NCBI GenBank assembly: GCA_022572285.1
Contig: JACZWF010000079.1
Location: forward strand, 1-7,314
Source: Nitrososphaerota archaeon
GTDB taxonomy: Archaea > Thermoproteota > Nitrososphaeria > Nitrososphaerales > UBA57
Length of the DNA stretch: 7,314 bases
Direction: 5' to 3'
Shown here: piece by piece, positions 1 through 6,527 of the stretch
Numbering within the stretch: position 1 is the first letter of the stretch
Layout of the letters: each line of letters begins with the position of its first letter
Translations under genes and position numbers: made by a program
The notes under the pieces: model-generated
What the model saw: only the letters and a program-made list of their open reading frames with translations
The model's database searches: none
What the model was told of the DNA's origin: nothing

Positions 1-2
1 TA

Positions 3-98
3 ACGTGTAAGTCGCTGCCTAGAAACACCCCAGAAACAGAGGGCGAGAAATACGTTATCTTGAGGGAAGAGTTCATGGCATACGAAACTAGCCACTAG
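3..98 (+). CDS. 3' end of an unidentified gene (partial)
   Basis: Frame 3 is open from the window edge for 31 codons and ends in TAG at 96-98. The other two plus-strand frames hit stops within the first few codons or by base 63. The visible tail is charged and ends GEKYVILREEFMAYETSH, which reads like a normal protein C-terminus but is too short to assign to a family. The stop overlaps that of the convergent acylphosphatase gene in a shared CTAG, a compact arrangement that supports this being a real gene end. A chance open frame of this length cannot be excluded. Confidence 0.4.
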   Translation, partial: TCKSLPRNTPETEGEKYVILREEFMAYETSH

Positions 99-361
99 AC
101 TATAGAGAAAGACTCGAAGGCATCATCTCCGTCTTCCCATCTCAACTCAAAATCGATTACTCTTGCAAATGGTGGACCTCTTTTGCAATATTCGATTAGA
201 GAGACTACATTATCCTTCTCACCCACTAAAACCGCCTCTACATGCCCTGCTTCCAGATTTTTGATCCATCCTTTAACTCCCATCGCCGCAGCTTTTCTCA
301 TGACGAAATTTCTATACCCCACTCCTTGAACCATCCCTGAAACGAAGATATGAGCCCTCAT
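95..361 (-). CDS. acyP: Acylphosphatase
   Basis: This small cytosolic enzyme hydrolyses carboxyl-phosphate bonds such as those in acetyl phosphate or 1,3-bisphosphoglycerate. The protein has 88 residues from ATG at 361, the usual family length. The signature VSGMVQGVGYRNF is near the N-terminus, with the phosphate-binding loop and catalytic Arg at residue 17. The second signature, GVKGWIKNLEAGHVE, carries the catalytic Asn at residue 35. An in-frame TTG at 373 would add four residues (MIWC). The ATG is preferred because family members start directly with a basic residue and the first strand, and because the TATA-like box centred at 390-391 would put the transcription start just upstream of 361 and downstream of 373. 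No Shine-Dalgarno is at a usual distance, so the mRNA is probably leaderless. The gene is divergent from the peptidase gene and convergent with the gene entering from the left. Family identity is very secure; the physiological substrate is unknown. Confidence 0.95.
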   Translation of the reverse strand: MRAHIFVSGMVQGVGYRNFVMRKAAAMGVKGWIKNLEAGHVEAVLVGEKDNVVSLIEYCKRGPPFARVIDFELRWEDGDDAFESFSIV

Positions 362-380
362 ACACCAAATCAACTCATTT

Positions 381-400
381 GAAAATGTTATAAGAGTTCC
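381..400. promoter_or_regulatory. Shared bidirectional TATA box between divergent genes
   Basis: The self-complementary hexamer TTATAA lies at 388-393. Its centre is about 30 bases from the acylphosphatase ATG (361, minus strand) and about 30 bases from the peptidase TTG (421, plus strand). Archaeal TATA boxes centre about 26-27 bases before the transcription start, so both mRNAs would begin within a few bases of their start codons. Purine-rich stretches that could act as BRE elements flank it on each strand: GAAAA at 381-385 on plus, and GGAAC on minus, complementing 396-400. This is inferred from spacing and composition. Confidence 0.5.
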
Positions 401-420
401 ACAATCTTCATCACTAGATT

Positions 421-1602
421 TTGCACAATAATATCCCTGCGAAGATTCGATCAGAAGATATTGTTCGGCTGACTCGAGAACTGGTTAGAATTCCCAGCCC
501 AAACCCGCCAGGATTGGAGTCTGAGGTCTCTGATTTCTTGGCTTCGAAGATGAAAGCGATTGGATTCAAGGTGCAGAGTTATGAGGTCTCCCCGGGGAGG
601 CCGAATGTTGTAGGACACCTGAGGTTCGGCTCGGGTGGCAAGCGATTAATGTTCAATGGTCACCTAGATGTTGTTCCCATTGGCGATCGTTCTCTATGGG
701 ATGAAGACCCTTACTCCGGTATTTTGAAAGATGGAAGGGTTTACGGCCGTGGAACAGCCGACATGAAGGGTGGGATTGCTTCAATTATAGTTGCGGCCAA
801 AGCGCTAGCGGATTCGTCCTCCGACCTTCATGGAGACCTGATCTTCGCCGGAGTCGTAGATGAGGAAAGCCATGGATCTGGATCTAAGAGAATAGTCAAG
901 GAGGAATACAAGGCAGATATGGTCGTGATTGGGGAGCCCACCGACAAAAAGATCTGCATAGCACACAAGGGTAACATGTGGTTGGAGATTACTACCCAAG
1001 GCACTGCAGAGCATTCAAGCCAAGTTCGTGTTGGCAAGTCTGCCAATGCTATCTATCGGATGGTAAAAATCGTAAGTCTTCTTGAGGAGATGCTTCCTGG
1101 CCTCCAAGAGATTCAAGACGATCGGGTTGGTAACCCGACTATAAGCGTAGGCACCATAGAAGGAGGAACAAAACCGAATGTAGTTCCGGATGTGTGTAAG
1201 ATCGTTGTTGACAGGCGGATGCTTCCTGGAGAGGACCCAAAAAAAGTCCTAGAGGAACTCAAGGCTCGAATTCTTCCCGTCATAATGCCAGAGTTCGATG
1301 CTGCATTCAAGATTCTCATCGCCCGGGAGGGTGCACAAATTTCACCTGATGAGGAGATTGTAAAAATTGCATCAAAGTCCATAATGGAAGCATTGAAAAT
1401 TCCCCCAGAGATAGGCGGACTGGGAGCTACAACAGATATGTCCTTCTTCGTACGGGCCGGCATTCCAACGATAATCTATGGCCCAGGGAGCATAAAGCAG
1501 GCGCATGTTGCAAATGAATTTATTGACGTGGATGAGCTAACAAATGCAACAAAGGTCTATGCTGCAATCGCAGCTAATACGTTCAGCAAATCTTCAAGGT
1601 AG
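421..1602 (+). CDS. M20-family zinc metallopeptidase / amidohydrolase (ArgE/DapE type)
   Basis: A cytosolic di-zinc hydrolase of the ArgE/DapE/carboxypeptidase G2 group, which cleaves N-acyl or peptide bonds next to an amino acid carboxylate. The 393 residues match the family length. Metal and catalytic residues are all present: His81 and Asp83 in GHLDVVP, bridging Asp114 in GRGTADMKGG, catalytic Glu148 and metal ligand Glu149 in VVDEESHGSG, Glu172 in IGEPTD, and His362 near the C-terminus in KQAHVANEF. A dimerisation domain is inserted at roughly residues 180-290, with the usual His198 in GTAEHSS and the GGTKPNVVPD segment. The TTG at 421 is the first possible start after an in-frame TAG at 415-417. 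There is no Shine-Dalgarno, and a TATA-like box sits 30 bases upstream. The next gene follows after 3 bases. Substrate cannot be told: succinyl-diaminopimelate, acetylornithine and acyl-amino-acid hydrolases look alike at this level, and no lysine or arginine genes adjoin. Confidence 0.93.
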   Translation: MHNNIPAKIRSEDIVRLTRELVRIPSPNPPGLESEVSDFLASKMKAIGFKVQSYEVSPGRPNVVGHLRFGSGGKRLMFNGHLDVVPIGDRSLWDEDPYSGILKDGRVYGRGTADMKGGIASIIVAAKALADSSSDLHGDLIFAGVVDEESHGSGSKRIVKEEYKADMVVIGEPTDKKICIAHKGNMWLEITTQGTAEHSSQVRVGKSANAIYRMVKIVSLLEEMLPGLQEIQDDRVGNPTISVGTIEGGTKPNVVPDVCKIVVDRRMLPGEDPKKVLEELKARILPVIMPEFDAAFKILIAREGAQISPDEEIVKIASKSIMEALKIPPEIGGLGATTDMSFFVRAGIPTIIYGPGSIKQAHVANEFIDVDELTNATKVYAAIAANTFSKSSR

Positions 1603-1605
1603 ATC

Positions 1606-2712
1606 TTGTTGGATAATCAGAACGTTGCTATAATCGGAGGAGGGATTATCGGCCTTTCTATCGCGTTCTACCTCTTGAAATCTGGTAAAACAAACATAAC
1701 CATTATCGAGAGAGGGAAAGTCGCATCTGAATCTTCTCACACCAATGCAGGTGCGATATGGCCCAATAGGGCGATTGAGCCCCTCAGCCTGAGGGAGTTT
1801 GCGTCTTATAGTCTTACGCTGTTTCAAGAGCTCATGGTCAAAGATAAGCTTGAATTTGAATTCAGAAAGAATGGTCTTATCGAATTAGTCTATCGGAAAG
1901 AAGACGTTGCTGAACGGTATTCCCAGATAGAAGAAGCGAAGAAAGCTGGTTATGATATCTCCTTCCTAGAACCCGAGAAGGTCAGCGAATTGGAGCCTGA
2001 AGTTAATCAAGAAATCGAGGGAGCCCTTTACTCCCCAAATGACGCAAATGCAAGTAGCTCATTACTTGCCTCTGAGCTTATGTCCAGACTTGGGCAAGCT
2101 AAAATTTCGGTCCTTGAAAATACAGAGGTCGAGGGGATCAATGTAGCGAATCGTCGGATCACCGAGCTGATTACTTCTAAGGGTGTTGTAACTCCTGACC
2201 TAGTCGTCAACGCGGCTGGTCCCTGGTCTCCTTCGATAGGGAATATGCTCAGCTTGAAGATTCCGGTGGAGCCAGCCAAAGGCTATATTCTCTCAACGGC
2301 GGAGCGCCAGCCGCTAAAGATCACAAGGGCGATCTCTGACGGTGATGTTGTCGTGACTCAGCAACCGGACGGTCGGATACTAATTGGTGGGACAGTGGAA
2401 TTTTTGGGCTTTGACAAAGCTGTAGATCCAGAGAAAGTCGATGAGATTAAGAGTAAAGCCTCCAGAATGGTGCCTCATATTTCAGATCTCAAAATAACAG
2501 AGGAAAGGGCCGCTTTACGGCCCCATTCGGTAGATCGCCTTCCGATTATTGGATCTAGCAACAGATTCCATAATCTGATCTACGCCACGGGTCACTTTAG
2601 GAGAGGTTTCGAGCTAGCTCCTGCCACTGGGAAAATCGTAGCTGAAATCATTGAAGGGAAAAATCCCTCGGTTGATATTACTAGCATGAATCCCGTCAGG
2701 TTCAATCTCTGA
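1606..2712 (+). CDS. FAD-dependent amino acid oxidoreductase (DAO family; DadA/ThiO-like)
   Basis: A flavoprotein of the D-amino-acid oxidase fold that oxidises the carbon-nitrogen bond of an amino acid or other secondary or primary amine. The Rossmann dinucleotide-binding motif GGGIIG is at residues 11-16, after strand NVAII, with the ribose-binding Glu35 in IIERG. The SSHTNAGAIWP segment (about 43-53) corresponds to the SxxNAG motif of D-amino-acid dehydrogenases. The C-terminal RPHSVDRLPIIG (305-316) and GHFRRGFELAPATGK (329-343) resemble glycine oxidase, where the equivalent Arg binds the substrate carboxylate. Length (368) is closer to ThiO than to the roughly 420-residue DadA. No signal peptide or membrane segment is seen. 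It starts with TTG, with AAGGT at 1596-1600 as a weak Shine-Dalgarno; a second TTG follows at once. It lies 3 bases after the M20 hydrolase gene, so the two are almost certainly co-transcribed. No thiamine genes adjoin, so a ThiO role is unproven. Confidence 0.9.
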   Translation: MLDNQNVAIIGGGIIGLSIAFYLLKSGKTNITIIERGKVASESSHTNAGAIWPNRAIEPLSLREFASYSLTLFQELMVKDKLEFEFRKNGLIELVYRKEDVAERYSQIEEAKKAGYDISFLEPEKVSELEPEVNQEIEGALYSPNDANASSSLLASELMSRLGQAKISVLENTEVEGINVANRRITELITSKGVVTPDLVVNAAGPWSPSIGNMLSLKIPVEPAKGYILSTAERQPLKITRAISDGDVVVTQQPDGRILIGGTVEFLGFDKAVDPEKVDEIKSKASRMVPHISDLKITEERAALRPHSVDRLPIIGSSNRFHNLIYATGHFRRGFELAPATGKIVAEIIEGKNPSVDITSMNPVRFNL

Positions 2713-2714
2713 AT

Positions 2715-3473
2715 CTAATTGAGGAAGCAAAGACCCATCCTAATTAGGTCGAACGAGTTCGCGACTTTCGGAGATTTTGAGATTGACTGCCAGGCTTCCC
2801 TCATCCCCTTTGACCAGAGGATGTCATCGACTAGTATGATAGCCCCTTTGCTAGCATAATCAGTAACCTTCTCAAAGTGTTCTATCGTCGCACCTTTCTC
2901 GTGATCTCCGTCCAGAAATGCAAAATCGACCGAGCCGATCTCCTCCAGGGTCGGATCGAGAGTCTCTTCGAACATTCCAAGTATGGTCTTGACGCCCTCT
3001 GCGCCAAAATCATTCAAGTTCTTCCTGGCAATCGCCATGTGGGAAGGACTTCCGTCCAATGTATAAAGCGTCCCACCCCCATTTAATCTCAATCCAGCAG
3101 TTTCGTAGAGAGAAGAAACTCCAAAGGCTGTGCCTAATTCCAGACACCGATGAGGCTTGAATTGTCTCACTAGCTTCATGATGAAAAGTCCCCACGGGCG
3201 TGCAATGCTTCTAACCCTACAATCTACGTTCATCTCTTCCGTTCTAGCCCGTATTGAATTGATTCTTCGGTCTGCATCACTTTCAGCATTGTCGAGCTGT
3301 CTTGTACTCGCTGAGGCAAGAAGGCGAGCAAACCCATTGGAAGTCATGGATCTGTATCTCCATGCAGCGACATACATCTCTAAGTAATCGACCTTATTCA
3401 ACCATGAGACTTCTTGTAGGGTCAATGCAGCTCGACGAAAGGCCTGGCCCCCAAGAATTCCTAGTTTCCCCAT
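2715..3473 (-). CDS. Class I SAM-dependent O-methyltransferase-like protein
   Basis: The protein has 252 residues. The N-terminal ~105 residues are helical and basic and I do not recognise them as a domain. The rest is a Rossmann methyltransferase: motif I LELGTAFGVSS (111-121) binds SAM, Asp140 in YTLDGSPSH ends the second strand and should contact the ribose, and FAFLDGDHEKG (185-194) is the motif IV-like segment seen in catechol-type O-methyltransferases. It is followed by AIILVDDILWSKGMREAW (211-228), where a DN pair is usual and DD is found here. The pattern of D-D/N-I-x-W-S-K-x-M-x-x-A-W plus a short hydrophobic end resembles a family I associate mainly with Bacteroidetes. Start is ATG at 3473, with no clear Shine-Dalgarno. 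It converges on the FAD enzyme with 2 bases between stops and is divergent from the helicase. The methyl acceptor is unknown. The fold is secure; O-methyl specificity is inference. Confidence 0.85.
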   Translation of the reverse strand: MGKLGILGGQAFRRAALTLQEVSWLNKVDYLEMYVAAWRYRSMTSNGFARLLASASTRQLDNAESDADRRINSIRARTEEMNVDCRVRSIARPWGLFIMKLVRQFKPHRCLELGTAFGVSSLYETAGLRLNGGGTLYTLDGSPSHMAIARKNLNDFGAEGVKTILGMFEETLDPTLEEIGSVDFAFLDGDHEKGATIEHFEKVTDYASKGAIILVDDILWSKGMREAWQSISKSPKVANSFDLIRMGLCFLN

Positions 3474-3612
3474 TCTCGATTTCCCGCTCGGATCCGCACT
3501 TCACACCCTTCCAAGCAAGTAAATATCCGTTGCGATTCTAAAATATGTCTATTCAGGTGCTCCGGTCAGACCTAATACCTATTACCCGAGAAGAACATAC
3601 AGTGGACAGTAT
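3474..3612. promoter_or_regulatory. Divergent intergenic region with two TATA-like boxes
   Basis: These 139 bases separate the divergent methyltransferase and helicase genes. On the minus strand, a GGATATTTAC stretch (complement of 3519-3528) sits about 50 bases before the methyltransferase ATG. On the plus strand, CTAAAATATG at 3538-3547 sits about 70 bases before the helicase TTG. Both would give short leaders. A weaker TATTA at 3580-3584 is about 30 bases from the helicase start and could instead give a leaderless mRNA. No Shine-Dalgarno precedes either gene. No ATG, GTG or TTG in the helicase frame occurs between the in-frame stop at 3520-3522 and the TTG at 3613. Confidence 0.35.
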
Positions 3613-6480
3613 TTGGTTCAACGTTCCGCCTTTGAATTTCTCTCTGAGGAAATGAGGAGAGCTCTCCTAGAGGCAAAGATACTTCATCCTACGCCACCCC
3701 AGGAGGACGCGATACCACATCTAGTCAGGGGTGAAAGTGCGTTAATTTTTGCTCCTACAGGTTCTGGCAAGACGGAGGCCGCCCTGTTTCCTATTCTGAA
3801 TAGCTTCCTGAAAGAGAGACCGGCCCAGGGTATTTCAATTATCTATCTGACTCCAATGAGAGCACTGAATAGAGATCTTCTTTACAGGCTCAATGATTGG
3901 AGCCGAAGGCTCAATTTCTCAGTCGATGTGCGACATGGCGATACTCCAACGTCACAACGGAGAAAGCAATCTATCAACCCGCCAGATCTCTTGGTGACGA
4001 CGCCCGAGACTCTGCAAGCAATACTTCCCTCGAAGAGTATGCGGAGACATCTCCGCACTGTCAGGTTTGTTATCATAGATGAAGTCCATGCTATCGTTGA
4101 GAGCAAGAGAGGTGCTCAGCTCTCAATAGGTTTGGAGAGACTTCGACAGATCACGACGAGTCCATCTGGATTGCAAATTGTTGGCCTCTCCGCCACGGTA
4201 GGTACTCCGATTGAGGCTGCAAACTTCTTGTCCGGCACATCTCGAAAAATAGAGATTATCGAGTCAAGAGCCCCGAAGCAGGTAAGGTATTTTCTTGAGT
4301 ATCCTACCCCGAACGAAGACGATTATACTTTGGCCCAGACACTCTTTACCGCACCCGAAGCGGCAGCGAGAATCGGGAGAATGATTGAGATGATTGAGAG
4401 CCATCAATCAACCCTCATTTTTGTGAACAGCAGGAGCGTCGCTGAGATGTTGGGGGCTAAGCTAAACATGGTAAGGAAGGATGTCGCTGTCCATCATGGC
4501 TCTCTACCGAGGGAGGAAAGAGAAAGGATCGAGGCAGAATTCAAGAACGGTAAACTTCGAGCCATGGTTTGCACGTCGACTCTCGAACTTGGCATCGACA
4601 TAGGTTCAGTCGATCTCGCTATCCAGTATATGTCACCGAGACAGGTTTCGAGTCTAATCCAGAGAGTCGGTCGATCTGGCCACGCATTAACGAAAGATTC
4701 TGAGGGAGTAATTCTGGCGGTCTCAGCGGACGATGTCCTGGAAGGTGCTGCTGCGATTGAATTGGCAACTTCTCATGTCCTCGAACCTCTTAAGCTCCGA
4801 CGGAACTCTCTCGATGTACTCGCTCATCAGATTGTGGGACTTGCACTTGACTTTGATGGAAGAGTCAGGATTAGCGAGGCCCTATCCATAATCAGAGGGG
4901 CCTACCCATTTAGAGATCTTCCTGAGGAGGTCTTTCATGACATCCTCAATTATATGGAAAATCTCAGAATCGTAAAGAGTGATGGGACCTTTATCAATAA
5001 AGCATGGAGAAGCAAGGAGTATTACTTTCAGAATCTCTCAATGATACCCGATGAGAAGAGGTATCCAGTAATTGACCTGACTACTCAACAAAAAGTGGGT
5101 ATACTCGGAGTAGAGTTTGTTCTCCTGAAGGCAAAGGTAGGATTGAACTTCGTCTGTAAAGGAAAAGTATGGAGAATTGAGAACATCTCAGATGACGCGA
5201 AGGTCTATGTCACTCCTGTTGAAGATCCATTAGCCGCAGTTCCCGGCTGGGACGGTGAATTGCTACCAGTTCATTTTCAGCTGGCTCAAAGAACGGGTCA
5301 ATTCCGACGAAAGATCTCAAATCTTCTAGGTGAAAACGGACGAAACGATGTGATCAATATGCTGAAAGACGTTATCCCGGCAGAAAGGAATGCGAGAAAG
5401 GTTGTTGTTGATGAACTTGCCGGTCACATCGAGATTGGCGCTCCTATCCCTGATGATAGAACGATCCTGATTGAGGGATATGATAGATACATTATTCTTC
5501 ATGGTTGCTTTGGTGAAGCGATCAACCGAACCTTTGGTCATATTTTCGAAGAGATACTGGCTGCGGAAGGTCTCTTAAGATCCTGGTGGACGGATGGGTA
5601 TAGGATCCTCTTTGAATTGACAGTAGAGACAGATCAGCTCGATCTCGAGGGCTTGGTAAGGACAAAGTTGTTCTCTATGGATTCAGATCAAATGAGAAAG
5701 ACCTTCTTCCACAGGCTTGAGAAGGAGTTCCCATTTCCAGACAGGCTAAAAAATATAGCACAGAGATTTGGAATCTACAAGCGTGGTCAATTCCTTGGTC
5801 ACCCACAACTCTGCTCTTTAGGCTCTCGGTTTGCGAATACTCCCGTTTACCAGGAGGGTTTGAACGAGGTTCTTACTGACCTAATCGACCTTCCTGGAAC
5901 TCTCAGTGTTCTGGTTGGCGTGCAAGACGGCTCTATTGGAGTAAACTTCTATCAATCAAGAGATAGACCTACCCCCATAGGCTATCATATACTCTACAAG
6001 CATCTTGATGTCCCGGAACTGATTGCGCCGGAATCTATTGAGAAGAGCAATGTGGAGAGAATGAGGATGGCGCTGGAGAACCGTTTCATTGATCTAGTCT
6101 GCTTCCAATGTGGATCCTCTTTGGACAGGGTCATGGTGAAGGACCTCGGTGAACGGCCTTCATGTCCTAAGTGCAGATCCGGCCTTCTGGCATTAGCTCA
6201 ATGGTCATCAAGATCCATAAAGCTCGTAATAGGAAGGAAGCTTGCGCACCAGAAAATAAACGAAGCAGAACAAGATGTTCTAACTAAAGCTAGAAGGTCT
6301 GCTGATATCATACTGTCTTACGGTAAGAAGGGGATTCTTGCACTCTCTGTTTACGGTATTGGGCCTCAGAGTGCAGCAAGGGTTCTTGCGAAGATGCACG
6401 ATGATGATACTGCATTATTCAAAGATCTTATGGAGGCAAAGCTGAAGTTTATAACGACAAGACAGTACTGGGGTAACTAA
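3613..6480 (+). CDS. lhr: Lhr-family superfamily 2 ATP-dependent helicase
   Basis: A DEAD/DEAH-type nucleic acid helicase of the Lhr family, linked in other organisms to DNA repair and RNA processing; the exact role in archaea is unsettled. The protein has 955 residues. Motifs in order: TPPQ (27-30), Walker A APTGSGKT (47-54), TPMRALNRDL (80-89), TTPETLQ (129-135), DEVH (156-159), SAT (193-195), LIFVNSRS (268-275), TSTLELGIDIGSVDL (321-335), and the arginine-finger motif QRVGRSGH (350-357). After the two RecA domains come a winged-helix region and the Lhr-specific core, marked by SMIPDEKRYPVID (476-488), KGKVWRIENIS (516-526) and WDGELLPVHFQLAQ (546-559). Near the C-terminus is a zinc ribbon, Cys830-x2-Cys833-x17-Cys851-x2-Cys854. 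It is followed by a helix-hairpin-helix-like YGIGPQSAARVL (914-925). TTG at 3613 is the first usable start. All catalytic motifs look intact. The next gene starts 32-47 bases downstream. Confidence 0.95.
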   Translation: MVQRSAFEFLSEEMRRALLEAKILHPTPPQEDAIPHLVRGESALIFAPTGSGKTEAALFPILNSFLKERPAQGISIIYLTPMRALNRDLLYRLNDWSRRLNFSVDVRHGDTPTSQRRKQSINPPDLLVTTPETLQAILPSKSMRRHLRTVRFVIIDEVHAIVESKRGAQLSIGLERLRQITTSPSGLQIVGLSATVGTPIEAANFLSGTSRKIEIIESRAPKQVRYFLEYPTPNEDDYTLAQTLFTAPEAAARIGRMIEMIESHQSTLIFVNSRSVAEMLGAKLNMVRKDVAVHHGSLPREERERIEAEFKNGKLRAMVCTSTLELGIDIGSVDLAIQYMSPRQVSSLIQRVGRSGHALTKDSEGVILAVSADDVLEGAAAIELATSHVLEPLKLRRNSLDVLAHQIVGLALDFDGRVRISEALSIIRGAYPFRDLPEEVFHDILNYMENLRIVKSDGTFINKAWRSKEYYFQNLSMIPDEKRYPVIDLTTQQKVGILGVEFVLLKAKVGLNFVCKGKVWRIENISDDAKVYVTPVEDPLAAVPGWDGELLPVHFQLAQRTGQFRRKISNLLGENGRNDVINMLKDVIPAERNARKVVVDELAGHIEIGAPIPDDRTILIEGYDRYIILHGCFGEAINRTFGHIFEEILAAEGLLRSWWTDGYRILFELTVETDQLDLEGLVRTKLFSMDSDQMRKTFFHRLEKEFPFPDRLKNIAQRFGIYKRGQFLGHPQLCSLGSRFANTPVYQEGLNEVLTDLIDLPGTLSVLVGVQDGSIGVNFYQSRDRPTPIGYHILYKHLDVPELIAPESIEKSNVERMRMALENRFIDLVCFQCGSSLDRVMVKDLGERPSCPKCRSGLLALAQWSSRSIKLVIGRKLAHQKINEAEQDVLTKARRSADIILSYGKKGILALSVYGIGPQSAARVLAKMHDDDTALFKDLMEAKLKFITTRQYWGN

Positions 6481-6488
6481 TAGCTTCT

Positions 6489-6500
6489 AACATTAAAAAT
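6489..6500 (+). promoter_or_regulatory. TATA-like box upstream of the nnrE-derived frame
   Basis: ACATTAAAAATG in the short gap after the helicase holds an A/T core (6492-6498) centred about 32 bases before the ATG at 6528 and 17 before the TTG at 6513. With a start of transcription about 26 bases from the box centre, the ATG would have a leader of about six bases and the TTG would not be transcribed. The box is weak evidence for a promoter but helps choose the start. Confidence 0.3.
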
Positions 6501-6527
6501 GACCTATCATCATTGTATCCCGAATTG

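Noticed and set aside
21..39. Direct repeat AGAAACA at 21-27 and 33-39
   Set aside because: Seven bases, two copies only, and inside the probable coding end at 3-98; expected by chance and not a CRISPR or integration site.
805..1463. Minus-strand open frames inside the M20 gene (805-1014, 828-1046, 1113-1463)
   Set aside because: They lie wholly antisense to a well-supported gene, have low-complexity or Ser/Ile-rich translations, and show no recognisable domain.
1594..2279. Minus-strand open frames inside the FAD enzyme gene (1594-1827, 2028-2279)
   Set aside because: Antisense to a conserved enzyme with every expected motif; the translations show no family features.
2700..2760. Terminator hairpin between the convergent FAD enzyme and methyltransferase genes
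   Set aside because: Only 2 bases separate the stop codons, and no convincing stem with a T-run was seen on either strand nearby.
2877..3541. Plus-strand open frames across the methyltransferase (2877-3086, 3157-3387, 3302-3541) and a minus-strand one at 3010-3195
   Set aside because: They overlap a clear methyltransferase gene. The one at 3302-3541 reaches into the intergenic region, but its translation is not protein-like and it lacks a ribosome binding site.
3882..4106. Open frames on both strands within the helicase (3882-4106 minus, 3897-4082 plus, 5326-5541 minus)
   Set aside because: Shadows of the helicase reading frame, which carries all the motifs here.
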